Shown: positions 9,281-19,119 of the stretch, in pieces
Position numbering within the stretch: the first letter of the stretch is position 1
Layout: each line of letters begins with the position of its first letter
Source of the DNA: Roseomonas sp.
Lineage (GTDB): Bacteria > Pseudomonadota > Alphaproteobacteria > Acetobacterales > Acetobacteraceae
Assembly: GCA_020249865.1 (NCBI GenBank)
Contig: JADCEV010000025.1
Location: forward strand, 44,003 to 108,002
Reading direction: 5' to 3'
DNA length: 64,000 bases
Notes under the pieces: model-generated
What the model was told of the DNA's origin: nothing
The model's input: the letters and a program-made list of their open reading frames with translations, nothing else
Databases searched by the model: none
Position numbers and translations under genes: made by a program

Positions 9281-10384
9281 TTGGAATTGCTACCCGAACC
9301 CTTCCGCAGCATCGCCGCCTTTGTGGTCGTGCTTGGGGTGCTGATTTTCATCCATGAGCTTGGCCATTACCTGGCCGCACGCTGGCGCGGCGTCCATGTT
9401 GAGCGTTTTTCCGTGGGCTTTGGCCGCGCCATCTATACCTGGACCGACAAGCGCGGCTGCGAATGGCGGATCGGCTGGCTGCCGCTCGGCGGCTATGTGA
9501 AAATGCATGGCATGGAGGATTTGGGCGAGGCCGGACCGGAACAGGCCGCTGGCTTCCGCCCTGGTGAGACCTTCCATGAAAAACCCGTGGGCGACCGCGC
9601 GCTGGTGGTGGCGGCAGGTCCCTTCTTCAATTTTGCGCTCGCGATTCTGCTTTTCGCCGCATTGTTCGTGGTGGTGGGTCGCCCTTCTCCAGTGCCAACC
9701 GTGGGCAATGTGGTTGAGGCTTCAGCCGCAGCCCGCGCCGGGTTGGCACCCGGGGATCGCATCATCGCCATGGATGGCCAACCGGTTGAACGGTTTGAGG
9801 CGCTGCAGCGCTATGTCCAAGCGCGGGCGGGTCAGGCCATTGAAGTGCTGGTGGCGCGCGGCGATTCCCAGATCAAGGTGATCGCAACCCCCCTGCCCCG
9901 GCCTTCCGATGGGCTCGGCATGCTGGGCATTACCGCCGGGCCGCCGGTTTTCGAAAGGCTTGATCCTTTCAGCGCTGCCTGGGCGGGCGTGACGCATACG
10001 CTGGACATCACCTGGCAGACGCTGGTTGGCGTCTGGCAAATGATCTCCGGCACCCGCGGGGCTGAGGATCTGGGCGGGCCTTTGCGGATTGCGCAAATGT
10101 CTGGGCAGGTCGCGCATATGGGGCTTTCGGCCTTCATCACCTTTCCCGCGCTGCTTTCGGTGAACCTTGCCCTGATCAATCTTTTCCCCATCCCGATTCT
10201 GGATGGTGGGCATTTGCTGTTCTATGCGGCTGAGGCGATCAGGGGCCGGCCCTTGCCCCTGAAGGCGCGGGAATATGGCTTCCGCGCCGGCTTTGCCCTG
10301 TTGATTTGCCTCATGATTTTCGCGACCTGGAATGATCTGGCCCAGCTTGGCGTGGTGCGTTGGGTGAGCGGCTTGCTCGGTTAG
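9281..10384 (+). CDS. rseP: RseP-type site-2 zinc metalloprotease
   Basis: A 367-residue intramembrane protease of the RseP/MmpA family, which cleaves anti-sigma factors and leftover signal peptides. The zinc site HELGH is at 25-29 in the first membrane helix, a single PDZ domain occupies roughly 115-200, and the second active-site motif (NLFPIPILDGG) is in the third helix near residue 306. The start is TTG, supported by AGGAG nine bases upstream. E. coli RseP has two PDZ domains; the shorter single-PDZ form is usual for alphaproteobacteria. Confidence 0.95.
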   Translation: MELLPEPFRSIAAFVVVLGVLIFIHELGHYLAARWRGVHVERFSVGFGRAIYTWTDKRGCEWRIGWLPLGGYVKMHGMEDLGEAGPEQAAGFRPGETFHEKPVGDRALVVAAGPFFNFALAILLFAALFVVVGRPSPVPTVGNVVEASAAARAGLAPGDRIIAMDGQPVERFEALQRYVQARAGQAIEVLVARGDSQIKVIATPLPRPSDGLGMLGITAGPPVFERLDPFSAAWAGVTHTLDITWQTLVGVWQMISGTRGAEDLGGPLRIAQMSGQVAHMGLSAFITFPALLSVNLALINLFPIPILDGGHLLFYAAEAIRGRPLPLKAREYGFRAGFALLICLMIFATWNDLAQLGVVRWVSGLLG

Positions 10385-10441
10385 CGCCCAAGGCGCGGCA
10401 TGGGCAGCGCGGCGAGGTCTTTGCCCTGAGATGGGTTTGGC

Positions 10442-10463
10442 GCGATCCGTTGCGGCGGATCGC
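10442..10463 (+). other. perfect hairpin upstream of bamA
   Basis: GCGATCCG (10442-10449) and CGGATCGC (10456-10463) form a perfect 8-bp stem with loop TTGCGG. A second stem, CCTCGC/GCGAGG (10470-10491), follows. Neither has a U tract. They lie in the 159-base gap between rseP and bamA and may be mRNA stability or processing elements. Confidence 0.4.
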
Positions 10464-10543
10464 AAGAAGCCTCGCTTTGGGGGTGGCGAGGGGGGCGCGG
10501 CTCGGCTAGGTAAGAGCGCCTTCTTGAGAGAGATGCCGAATCC

Positions 10544-12862
10544 GTGAAGCAGCTACGCGCTCTTTTAGCCCTTTTCGCTTTTCTGGCGCTGGCCATGCCG
10601 GCCGCCGCGCAGGATCCCGGCCGTGGTGGCGGGCGTATTGCGGCCGTGGATGTGCGCGGCACGCAGCGCATCGATCCCGATACGGTGCGGAGCTACATGC
10701 TGGTGCAGGTTGGCGATGTTGCGGAACAGGACCGGATTGACCGCAGCCTGCGCGCGCTTTTCGCGACCGGGCTGTTTCGTGATGTGACCATCCGCACTGA
10801 AGGTGCCCGCGTGGTCGTGGATGTGGTGGAAAACCCCCTAGTCAATCGCGTGGTGTTTGAAGGCAATCGGCGCATCTCAAGCGAAATCCTGCGCAGCATC
10901 GTGCTGACGCAACCGCGCAGCGTCTTCACCCCCGCTGCCGTGCAGACGGACAGGCAGCGCATCCTTGAAGTCTATGCGCGACGCGGGCGTTTTCGTGCCA
11001 CTGTTGAGCCCAAGATTGTAGAGCTTGACCAGAACCGCGTTGATCTGGTGTTTGAAATCGTCGAAGGCGATCCGGCGCTGGTCGCACGTGTCACTTTTGT
11101 CGGCAATAATGCCTTTTCTGAAGCCCGGCTTAGGGATGTGATTTCCACCCAGGAACAGGCATGGTTCCGCCTGCTGTCTTCCAGCGATATCTATGATCCT
11201 GAACGATTGGTCTTTGACCGCGAATTGCTGCGCCGCTTCTATCTGCGCCAGGGCTTTGCGGATGTTCAGATTACCGGGTCTTCCGGCGAATTGAGCCCGG
11301 ACCGCAGCGCGTTCTTCGTGACCTTCACCATTGAGGAAGGCCAGCGCTATCGCATCGGCCGGGTTGAGGTCATCAACGAGATCCCGCGCATCAATATGGA
11401 GGGCCTGCGCCGCGAAGTCGAAATCGCGAGTGGCGATTGGTATGATGGCGATGCGGTGGAACGTGGCGCGACCGCGATTGCGGATGCCTTACAGGCACGC
11501 AGTGAGCCCTTCATCGAAGTGCAGCCCAGGGTCACGCGCAATCCGGAAACCGCGACGATTGATATTGCCTTTATTGTGCGCGAAGGGCCGCGCGCCTTCG
11601 TGGAACGTATCGAAATTTCAGGCAATACGCGCACGGAAGATCGGGTGATCCGGCGTGAATTCCGGCTTGCCGAGGGTGACCCGATGAATGCGCGGCAAAT
11701 CCGGCGTTCGCGTGATCGCATCCGCTCACTTGGTTATTTCTCAGATGTACAGATCACCAATCAGCCAGGCTCGGGGCCAGAACGGGTCAATCTGATGACC
11801 TCGGTCGTGGAACGCGCCACGGGCGAATTCACCTTGGGTGGCGGTTACTCGACAGATGCCGGGTTCTTGCTGGATGTTGGCGTGCGCGAACGCAATATGC
11901 TCGGCATGGGGCTTGATGCGAGGATTGGCGGGGTGCTGGCCGAAAAGCGGAGTCAGCTTGATCTTTCGGTCACCGATCCGCAATTTCTGGATCGCAACCT
12001 TGCCGCTGGGGCGGATGCCTTCCTGATCAATCGTGACTTGCGCTTTGTGACCGGCTATCGCGAAAGGCGCGCAGGCTTTGCACTGCGGACGGGCTATGAA
12101 ATCAATGATCGGCTGCGGCAGAACTGGTCCTATGCGCTGATTGATCGTGACATCTTTGACATCAACCAATTCGCATCGCGCTTCATTCAGGAACAGGCCG
12201 GCCGAACGCTGCTGTCTCAGGTTTCCACCACCGTCACCTATGACATGCGCGATAGCCGAATTGAACCTCGTTCAGGTTGGGTTGTTCGCGTGGGCGGCGA
12301 TTACGCGGGTATTGGCGGTGATGTCGAATATTTCCGCACCAGGGCCGATGGGCAGTATTATATCCCCTTCGAACGCTGGTTCAATGATCCGGATTTCGTG
12401 CTTGTACTGGCGGCGGGCGGCGGCATCTTGAGCCCGCTTGGCGACAAGGATGACCGTATCGTTGACCGCTTCTTCCTGGGTGGCGAAAACCTCCGTGGCT
12501 TCCGCCTGGGCGGCGCTGGCCCGCAAGATACCTCAACAGGGGATTCGCTTGGTGGTCAGATACTCTGGACCAGCTCAGCCGAAATGCGCTTCCCGCTGCC
12601 GCTGCCAAGTGAGCTCGGCCTTATTGGTCGCGCTTTTGTGGATGTGGGTTCGCTGTCCGGCATTCCGGACAGTTACTTTGACCAGACCAAATATCCTGGT
12701 GCGAAGCCGGTGGATGAGGCCGATCCACGGGTCAGCGTTGGGGTTGGCTTTTCCTGGAGAAGCCCGATCGGCCTGATCAACATTGATTTCGGTAGAGCGG
12801 TCGTGAAGAAAGACTACGACAAGACTGAGCTTTTCCGCCTTGGCTTTGGCACACGCTTCTGA
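10544..12862 (+). CDS. bamA: outer membrane protein assembly factor BamA
   Basis: A 772-residue outer-membrane protein, the core of the BAM machine that folds beta-barrel proteins. A signal peptide (about 1-22, ending AAAQ) is followed by five POTRA repeats (about 28-350) and a C-terminal 16-strand Omp85 barrel containing the conserved FFLGGENLRGF segment near 645 and a terminal aromatic residue (GFGTRF). The start is GTG at 10544. Its partner lipoprotein BamB is encoded separately at 28215-29558 in this window. Confidence 0.97.
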   Translation: MKQLRALLALFAFLALAMPAAAQDPGRGGGRIAAVDVRGTQRIDPDTVRSYMLVQVGDVAEQDRIDRSLRALFATGLFRDVTIRTEGARVVVDVVENPLVNRVVFEGNRRISSEILRSIVLTQPRSVFTPAAVQTDRQRILEVYARRGRFRATVEPKIVELDQNRVDLVFEIVEGDPALVARVTFVGNNAFSEARLRDVISTQEQAWFRLLSSSDIYDPERLVFDRELLRRFYLRQGFADVQITGSSGELSPDRSAFFVTFTIEEGQRYRIGRVEVINEIPRINMEGLRREVEIASGDWYDGDAVERGATAIADALQARSEPFIEVQPRVTRNPETATIDIAFIVREGPRAFVERIEISGNTRTEDRVIRREFRLAEGDPMNARQIRRSRDRIRSLGYFSDVQITNQPGSGPERVNLMTSVVERATGEFTLGGGYSTDAGFLLDVGVRERNMLGMGLDARIGGVLAEKRSQLDLSVTDPQFLDRNLAAGADAFLINRDLRFVTGYRERRAGFALRTGYEINDRLRQNWSYALIDRDIFDINQFASRFIQEQAGRTLLSQVSTTVTYDMRDSRIEPRSGWVVRVGGDYAGIGGDVEYFRTRADGQYYIPFERWFNDPDFVLVLAAGGGILSPLGDKDDRIVDRFFLGGENLRGFRLGGAGPQDTSTGDSLGGQILWTSSAEMRFPLPLPSELGLIGRAFVDVGSLSGIPDSYFDQTKYPGAKPVDEADPRVSVGVGFSWRSPIGLINIDFGRAVVKKDYDKTELFRLGFGTRF

Positions 12863-12879
12863 AACGGGATGATTGCCCC

Positions 12880-13620
12880 ATGATTCGCCTTGTCCTTGCC
12901 GCTTTGCTCGCCTTTCCCATGGCCACGGCGGCGCAGAACCAACCCGGCTGGTTCGTGCCCGGCCAACCGCAGGGGCAAGGGCAAGCGCAGCCGCAAGGCC
13001 AGCGTCCCGCACAACCCGCCCAGCCGCAGCGCCCCGCGCAACAGGCCCAGCCCCCGGCTGCCTTGCCGCCCGGCACGCCACCGCCTACCGCCGTGATCGG
13101 CGTGGTGGATGTGCCGGAAATCCAGCGCGTCTCCACTGCCTTCAACCAGGTGCGCCAGGAAATCGAACGCCGCCGCGCCAAGTTGAATGAGGATGTGCAG
13201 AACGAACAGCAGCGCTGGCGCGATGAACAGCAGCGCCTTGGTAATGAACGCGGCGGGCTTTCGCCCGACCAGTTGCGCGCCCGTGAACGTGCATTGCAGG
13301 ACCAGATTACGGATGGCCAGCGCATCTTCCGTGATCGCGCGCGCGATCTGGAACAATTGGCCCAGCAGGCGCTGCGTGAGATTGAACAGGCACTCGCCAT
13401 CGTGATCCGGCAGGTGGCCACAAGCCGCAGCATCAATCTGGTGCTGCCAAGGCCCCTGGTCATTTTAAATGATCCGCCTTTTGACATCACGGAAGAAGTG
13501 GCGGTGCAGCTCAATCGCATGATCACCAATGTCAATCTCCCACCTGATCCATCCGCCGCACCGCCGCCGCGCCCGGCGACAACGCCTGCCCCCGCGCCGG
13601 CGGCGCCACGGCGGAACTGA
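12880..13620 (+). CDS. skp: OmpH/Skp-family periplasmic chaperone with Pro/Gln linker
   Basis: A 246-residue secreted protein. A signal peptide (about 1-19) is followed by an unusual Pro/Gln/Ala-rich stretch (about 25-75, repeated PQGQ and RPAQ units), then the OmpH domain starting at VIGVVDVPEIQRVSTAF, with a long charged coiled coil (about 95-180) that would form the Skp tentacle, and a second Pro/Ala-rich tail. Skp trimers keep unfolded outer-membrane proteins soluble on the way to BamA, encoded 17 bases upstream. The low-complexity N-terminal linker is not in the E. coli protein. Confidence 0.88.
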   Translation: MIRLVLAALLAFPMATAAQNQPGWFVPGQPQGQGQAQPQGQRPAQPAQPQRPAQQAQPPAALPPGTPPPTAVIGVVDVPEIQRVSTAFNQVRQEIERRRAKLNEDVQNEQQRWRDEQQRLGNERGGLSPDQLRARERALQDQITDGQRIFRDRARDLEQLAQQALREIEQALAIVIRQVATSRSINLVLPRPLVILNDPPFDITEEVAVQLNRMITNVNLPPDPSAAPPPRPATTPAPAPAAPRRN

Positions 13621-13625
13621 TCACC

Positions 13626-14660
13626 TTGGCTGCGGATAGCCGCTTTTACGCTTCGGCTGGGCCGGTAACGCTTGGCGCGCTTCGTGCCACGCTTGGGCTT
13701 GCGTCCACGGGGGATGACACGCGGCTTTTCAGCGGCGTCGCGCCGTTGCACCTGGCGGGCCAGGATGATGTGGCCTTCATGGAAGGCCGCAAGAACCTGC
13801 CCGCGCTGAAAGCCACCAAGGCCGGCGCAGTGGTGATTGAAGAAGCCTTCGCCGAATATGTTCCGGAGGCTTCCGTGCCTCTTGTCACGGCTGCGCCACA
13901 GGCTGGTTTCATTCGGATTGCCCGCCTGTTCCATTCCCCGGTGCAACCAAGACCCGGCATCCACCCGAGCGCGGTGATTGCGCCAGATGCCATCATCGGT
14001 TCAGGCTGCGAAATTGGCGCCTTTGTTTATATTGGGCCAGGCGCTGAAATCGGCGCGCAGTGCATTCTGGCGCATCACAGCTCTATCGGTGCTGGCTGCA
14101 AGCTTGGCGCGCATGGGCGCATCCATGCCCATGCCAGCATGGAATACTGTATCGCAGGTGACCATGTGGTGCTGCACCCGGGCGCGCGCATTGGCAATGA
14201 GGGCTTTGGCTTCATCACCACACCTCAGGGCAAGCATGTGACCATGCCGCAGCTTGGCCGGGTGATCATCGGCGATGGTGCTGAGATTGGTGCGGGCAGC
14301 TGCATTGATCGCGGCGCGGGCGGTGATACGGTGATCGGGCCTGGCGTGCGCATCGATAATCTGGTGCAAATTGGTCATAATGTGACCATCGGGCGCGGTG
14401 CGGTGATTGTTGCGCAGGTGGGCATATCCGGTTCCACCAATATTGGCGATTATGCGGTACTGGCCGGGCAGGCGGGTGTCACGGGACATCTGAATATCGG
14501 CGCGCGGGCGCGTGTTGGCGCGCAGGCAGGGGTCATGAACGATGTGCCCGCCGGTACCGATGTTGTGGGCAGCCCCGCCTGGCCCGCCAAGGAAGCCATG
14601 CGCGCCTTCGCGCGTCTCAGGCGCCTTGCTTCCACCAAGACGAATGACAAGACAGGGTGA
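13626..14660 (+). CDS. lpxD: UDP-3-O-acylglucosamine N-acyltransferase
   Basis: A 344-residue left-handed beta-helix acyltransferase that adds the N-linked acyl chain in lipid A synthesis. An N-terminal uridine-binding domain (about 1-105) precedes many hexapeptide repeats (IGAFVYIGPGAEIGAQCILA and so on) with the catalytic histidine in the IGHNVTIG segment near residue 245. The start is a TTG six bases after the skp stop with little Shine-Dalgarno, suggesting translational coupling. The end abuts fabZ. Confidence 0.95.
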   Translation: MAADSRFYASAGPVTLGALRATLGLASTGDDTRLFSGVAPLHLAGQDDVAFMEGRKNLPALKATKAGAVVIEEAFAEYVPEASVPLVTAAPQAGFIRIARLFHSPVQPRPGIHPSAVIAPDAIIGSGCEIGAFVYIGPGAEIGAQCILAHHSSIGAGCKLGAHGRIHAHASMEYCIAGDHVVLHPGARIGNEGFGFITTPQGKHVTMPQLGRVIIGDGAEIGAGSCIDRGAGGDTVIGPGVRIDNLVQIGHNVTIGRGAVIVAQVGISGSTNIGDYAVLAGQAGVTGHLNIGARARVGAQAGVMNDVPAGTDVVGSPAWPAKEAMRAFARLRRLASTKTNDKTG

Positions 14661-14665
14661 TGATC

Positions 14666-15136
14666 ATGTCTGAGGACAAAAATACCCCGAGCGATATCGG
14701 TGCTTACGATATCGCCAAGATCATGCATGCGATTCCGCATCGCTACCCTTTCCTGCTCGTGGATCGGGTGGTTGATCTGGTGAAGAATGAAAGCTGCACC
14801 GGCATCAAGAACGTCACCATCAACGAGAATTTCTTTCAGGGCCATTTCCCAACCATGCCGGTGATGCCGGGCGTCCTGATCATTGAATGCATGGCGCAGA
14901 CCGCCGCGGTGCTGGTGGTGGAAACGCTGGGCCCCGATTGGGCCGGCAAGCTCGTGTATTTCATGACCGTGGATAACGCGAAATTCCGCAAGCCCGTGGT
15001 GCCGGGCGATCAGATGCGCGTGCATGTGAAAAAGGAACGCCAGCGCGGCAATATCTGGAAATTCTCTGCCGAGGCCAAGGTGGATGGCAAGGTGGTAGCC
15101 GAAGCAACCTATGCCGCCATGATCCTGGACCGCTGA
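14666..15136 (+). CDS. fabZ: 3-hydroxyacyl-ACP dehydratase FabZ
   Basis: A 156-residue hot-dog-fold dehydratase of fatty acid elongation. The catalytic histidine is in IPHRYPFLLVDR and the catalytic glutamate in GVLIIECMAQTAA. GTG at 14657 and ATG at 14660, overlapping the lpxD stop, are in frame; I prefer ATG 14666, which has a GGG run about eight bases upstream. Its placement inside the lpx run balances hydroxyacyl-ACP use between fatty acids and lipid A. Confidence 0.95.
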   Translation: MSEDKNTPSDIGAYDIAKIMHAIPHRYPFLLVDRVVDLVKNESCTGIKNVTINENFFQGHFPTMPVMPGVLIIECMAQTAAVLVVETLGPDWAGKLVYFMTVDNAKFRKPVVPGDQMRVHVKKERQRGNIWKFSAEAKVDGKVVAEATYAAMILDR

Positions 15137-15138
15137 GC

Positions 15139-15957
15139 ATGACCGAAATTCACGCGACCGCCGCCGTTTCGCCTTCTGCCAAAATCGGCGCGGGATGCAA
15201 GATTGGTCCTGGCTGCGTCATCGGCCCGGATGTGGTGCTGGAAGATGGCGTTGAGCTGATTGCGCATGTGATGGTGGATGGCCATACGCGCCTTGGTGCC
15301 GGTGTGAAGGTGTTTCCCTTCGCCACCATCGGCATGGCGCCGCAGGATCTGAAATACAAGAATGAACCCACACGATGCGAGATTGGCGCGCGCACGCAAA
15401 TCCGCGAACACGCCACCATTCATCGCGGCAGTGTCGGTGGCGATGGCGTGACGCGGGTTGGTGCGGATTGCCTGATCATGGCGGTGGCGCATGTCGCGCA
15501 TGATTGTCATTTGGGCGATCGCGTCATCCTGGCCAATAACGTCATGCTGGGCGGGCATGTGGAAATCGCCGATACGGTGTTTGTCGGCGGCGGCACCGCC
15601 ATTCATCAATTCGTGCGCATCGGCCGCCAGGCGGTGATTGGCGGCATGAGCGGGATTGAGGCCGATGTCATCCCCTATGGTTCCGCCATGGGCAATCGCG
15701 CGCGGCTGATTGGGCTTAACCTTATCGGCCTCAAGCGGCGCGGCTTTTCGCGCCCTGAAATTCATGCGCTGCGCGCGGCGTATCGGCTGATCTTCCGCGA
15801 ACCGGGCGTGTTCAATGATCGGCTGGAAGAAGCCCAACAGCGCTTCGCCGATGACAAGAATGTGCAGGAAGTGCTGCATTTCATCCGCAATACCTCTCGC
15901 CGTGGGCTCTGCAAGGCAGGGCGCGGGGGCGATGATATGGATGATGAGGGTGAATGA
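15139..15957 (+). CDS. lpxA: UDP-N-acetylglucosamine acyltransferase
   Basis: A 272-residue hexapeptide-repeat acyltransferase catalysing the first step of lipid A synthesis. Repeats such as KIGAGCKIGPGCVIGPDV run through residues 10-190, with the catalytic histidine in VAHVAHDCHLG near residue 120, followed by the C-terminal helical domain (about 190-272). It starts two bases after the fabZ stop. Confidence 0.96.
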   Translation: MTEIHATAAVSPSAKIGAGCKIGPGCVIGPDVVLEDGVELIAHVMVDGHTRLGAGVKVFPFATIGMAPQDLKYKNEPTRCEIGARTQIREHATIHRGSVGGDGVTRVGADCLIMAVAHVAHDCHLGDRVILANNVMLGGHVEIADTVFVGGGTAIHQFVRIGRQAVIGGMSGIEADVIPYGSAMGNRARLIGLNLIGLKRRGFSRPEIHALRAAYRLIFREPGVFNDRLEEAQQRFADDKNVQEVLHFIRNTSRRGLCKAGRGGDDMDDEGE

Positions 15958-15997
15958 GCGGCCTTCGCCCTTATTCGCATAAGCGCTAAGCGCGATC

Positions 15998-16843
15998 ATG
16001 CCGGAACCCCTTGGTGTCATCGCGGGCGGGGGCTCCCTGCCGCTTCGGGTGGTGCAGGCGGCTTCTGCTATCGGGCGGCCGGTGCATGTGGTGGTGCTGG
16101 AAGGCCATGGCGATCCGGCGGCCTATGTCGGGCGGTCCCATGTGACGCTCCGCTGGGGCTTGGCTGCGCAAATGCTGTCCTGGCTGAAGCAGCAGGGGGT
16201 CCGCGAAGTCGTACTGGCGGGCAATGTGGCGCGGCCTTCGCTGCTCTCGCTCCGCCCCGATGCGGCTTCGATGAAATTGCTCGGGCGGATCGGGCGCGCG
16301 GCCTTCAATGGCGATGATTCCATCCTGCGCGCCGTCATGAAGGTTCTGGCGGAAGAAGGGTTTGACGTGGTGGGCGCGCAAGCGCTGCTGGCGGGCTTGC
16401 TGCCTGAGGCCGCCTTACTTGCCGGGCCGATGCCGGATGATGTGGCACGCGCCGATATCGCGCGCGGGTTAGCGGTCTGCCATGCGCTCGGCGCCGTGGA
16501 TGTTGGGCAATCGGTGGTCGTGCAGCAGGGCTTGGTACTGGGTGTTGAGGCCATTGAGGGCACGGATGCGCTGATGCTCCGCGCCGGCGCGCTGAAACGC
16601 GAAGGCCCTGCACCCATTCTGGTGAAGGCGTTGAAGCCCGCGCAATCCACGCTCGCGGATTTGCCGACCATTGGCCCGAAAACGGTTGAAAGCGCGCGCT
16701 TGGCCGGGCTGCGTGGCTTGGCCTTTCAGGCCAATGGGACCATTCTATTGGACCGCGATGCCACCATTGCGGCGGCCGAGGCAGCGGGCATCTTCCTGCT
16801 CGCCTTCAACCCCGCCGAATACAGCCAAGGAGTTTCCACATGA
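15998..16843 (+). CDS. lpxI: UDP-2,3-diacylglucosamine pyrophosphatase LpxI
   Basis: A 281-residue member of the LpxI (DUF1009) family, which hydrolyses UDP-2,3-diacylglucosamine to lipid X in alphaproteobacteria that lack LpxH. The N-terminal [12 protein letters not shown] and the C-terminal domain with [12 protein letters not shown] and [14 protein letters not shown] are characteristic. In many relatives lpxB follows; here the last four bases overlap the gloA start instead, and lpxB is not in the window. Confidence 0.95.
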   Translation: MPEPLGVIAGGGSLPLRVVQAASAIGRPVHVVVLEGHGDPAAYVGRSHVTLRWGLAAQMLSWLKQQGVREVVLAGNVARPSLLSLRPDAASMKLLGRIGRAAFNGDDSILRAVMKVLAEEGFDVVGAQALLAGLLPEAALLAGPMPDDVARADIARGLAVCHALGAVDVGQSVVVQQGLVLGVEAIEGTDALMLRAGALKREGPAPILVKALKPAQSTLADLPTIGPKTVESARLAGLRGLAFQANGTILLDRDATIAAAEAAGIFLLAFNPAEYSQGVST

Positions 16844-17235
16844 GCCAAGGTCGTTTTCTGCATACCATGCTGCGCGTGGGCAATCTGGAAAAGAGCGTTG
16901 ATTTCTACACGCGCCTTCTGGGGATGAAGGAATTGCGCCGGCGCGATGTGCCGGATGGCAAATATACGCTGGTCTTCGTGGGCTATGCCGGGGAGGAAAC
17001 CGGTGCTGGTGTGATCGAACTCACCTATAATTACGGCGTCGAGAAATACGAACTCGGCTCGGCCTTCGGGCATTTGGCGATTGGCGTGCCGAATGTGACC
17101 GCCACTTGCGATCAGCTGCGCTCGGAAGGCGTCAAGATCACGCGTGAACCGGGTCCGGTGAAATTCGGCACCACCGTGATTGCCTTCATTGAAGATCCGG
17201 ATGGCTACAAGATTGAACTGATCGAACGCGCCTGA
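16840..17235 (+). CDS. gloA: lactoylglutathione lyase (glyoxalase I)
   Basis: A 131-residue glyoxalase I that converts the methylglyoxal-glutathione hemithioacetal to S-lactoylglutathione. Metal ligands expected in the family are visible: His in [14 protein letters not shown], Glu in GVIELTYN, His in FGHLAIGV and Glu in YKIELIER. Small bacterial enzymes of this type are usually nickel dependent. An ATGA overlap couples its translation to lpxI, an unusual partner. A bidirectional terminator follows. Confidence 0.95.
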   Translation: MSQGRFLHTMLRVGNLEKSVDFYTRLLGMKELRRRDVPDGKYTLVFVGYAGEETGAGVIELTYNYGVEKYELGSAFGHLAIGVPNVTATCDQLRSEGVKITREPGPVKFGTTVIAFIEDPDGYKIELIERA

Positions 17236-17237
17236 TC

Positions 17238-17281
17238 AAACAGAAAAACCGCGCGGGGTGCATCCCGCGCGGTTTCTGTTT
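17238..17281. terminator. bidirectional terminator between gloA and amtB
   Basis: CCGCGCGGG (about 17249-17257) pairs with CCCGCGCGG (17264-17272), extended by AAACAG/CTGTTT arms flanked with A and T runs on both sides. It can end the lpx-gloA transcript on the plus strand and glnK-amtB on the minus strand. Confidence 0.85.
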
Positions 17282-17299
17282 GGCGCAATAGTGCGGTTA

Positions 17300-18634
17300 T
17301 CAGTTGATCCGCTCGCCATGCAGGGCGACATCAAGGCCCTCACGTTCTTCTTCCTCGGTCACGCGCAGGCCGATGATGACATCTGTGACCTTGAGCAGGA
17401 TCCAGGTGGCGATGGCGGTGAAGACCATGGTGGCGGCAACCGCGATCACCTGCTTGATGAATTGCTCCATCCCGCCCGACAGGCCTTCCGGCGCTGCCGC
17501 GGTGGCGGAAAGCGGACCATAGGCCAGGAAGCCCACCAGCAAGGCGCCGACAATGCCGCAAACGCCATGCACGCCAAAGGCATCCAGGCTGTCATCATAT
17601 TTGAGCGCACGCTTCAGCGCCGTGGCACCCCAGTAACCGGCAACGCCAGCAACCAGGCCGATGATCAGCGCGCTGCCCGGGAGCACGAAGCCCGCCGCCG
17701 GCGTAATGGCCACCAGGCCCGATACCGCACCGGAAATCGCGCCCAGGACGGAAGGCTTGCCCTTGCCGATCCATTCCGCCGCCAGCCAGGACAGCACCGC
17801 CGCTGCCGCTGCGATTTGCGTCACCAGCATGGCCATGCCCGCACGACCGCCAGAGGACCCAAGCGCAGAACCGGCATTGAAGCCGAACCAACCCACCCAC
17901 AGCAGCGCGGCACCAATCACCGCAAAGCCGAGGTTGTAGGGCGAGAGGTTGTCCGAACCATAACCAACCCGCTTGCCGAGCACGATGGCGGCGACAAGCC
18001 CGGCCACGCCGGCATTGATATGCACCACCGTACCGCCCGCGAAATCCAGCGCGCCGAGCGAGAAGATCCAGCCATTTGGATGCCAAACCCAATGCGCGAC
18101 CGGCGCATAGACCAGAAGGGTCCACATCCCAATAAAGACCAGCAGCGCGGAAAACTTCATGCGATCCGCCACCGCGCCCGTGATCAGCGCCGCGGTGATT
18201 ACCGCGAAGGTCATCTGGAAGGTCAGGAAGATCGATTCTGGAATCGTTGTGGCCACCGCCGCATCACCTGACCCCAGCGTAAAGGGCTTGTCCCAATTCT
18301 CAGCCAAGCCGCCCAGGAAGAAGCGAGAGAAATCGCCGATCCAGGCATTGCCCTCACCAAAGGCGAGGCTATAGCCGGCAATCATCCACAGCACAGAAAC
18401 CAGCGCACAAATGGAAAAGGACTGCATCATGGTGGCGAGCACATTCTTCTTGCGCACCATGCCGGCATAGAAAAGCGCGACACCAGGTACTGTCATCATC
18501 AGCACGATCGCGGTGCTGATCAGCATCCAGGCGGCATCACCAGTATCCACCTTCGCCTCATCGCCAGCGAAGGCAGGCGCGGCGGCCAGGCCAAGAAAAG
18601 CCGCGGCCATCCCGCAGCGAGCAAGGAACCTCAT
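17300..18634 (-). CDS. amtB: ammonium transporter
   Basis: A 444-residue Amt/MEP/Rh ammonium channel with a signal peptide (about 1-23, ending AFAG) and eleven membrane helices. DAAWMLISTAIVLMMTVPGVALFY and the later FAGGTVVHINAGVAGLVAA segment (containing one of the pore histidines) are characteristic. The frame extends 14 codons upstream, but the ATG at 18634 starts a proper signal peptide behind GGGAAAA. It is 38 bases downstream of glnK and co-transcribed with it, so GlnK would gate the channel according to nitrogen status. Confidence 0.96.
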   Translation of the reverse strand: MRFLARCGMAAAFLGLAAAPAFAGDEAKVDTGDAAWMLISTAIVLMMTVPGVALFYAGMVRKKNVLATMMQSFSICALVSVLWMIAGYSLAFGEGNAWIGDFSRFFLGGLAENWDKPFTLGSGDAAVATTIPESIFLTFQMTFAVITAALITGAVADRMKFSALLVFIGMWTLLVYAPVAHWVWHPNGWIFSLGALDFAGGTVVHINAGVAGLVAAIVLGKRVGYGSDNLSPYNLGFAVIGAALLWVGWFGFNAGSALGSSGGRAGMAMLVTQIAAAAAVLSWLAAEWIGKGKPSVLGAISGAVSGLVAITPAAGFVLPGSALIIGLVAGVAGYWGATALKRALKYDDSLDAFGVHGVCGIVGALLVGFLAYGPLSATAAAPEGLSGGMEQFIKQVIAVAATMVFTAIATWILLKVTDVIIGLRVTEEEEREGLDVALHGERIN

Positions 18635-18672
18635 GGGTTTTCCCTTCTTGTCAAATGTTGCGAAATTCGGGC

Positions 18673-19119
<447 letters not shown>

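Noticed and set aside
13021..13090. Pro/Gln codon repeat in skp as a tandem DNA repeat
   Set aside because: The repetition is at the protein level with varied codons, so it is a low-complexity linker rather than a DNA repeat element.
12777..13964. Minus-strand frame of 395 codons
   Set aside because: Antisense to skp and lpxD; its Cys/Trp-rich part mirrors the Pro/Gln linker.
15109..16020. Minus-strand frame of 303 codons
   Set aside because: Antisense to lpxA; no plausible protein features.
17258..18271. Plus-strand frame of 337 codons, Arg/His-rich
   Set aside because: Antisense to amtB, with no family resemblance and no ribosome-binding site.
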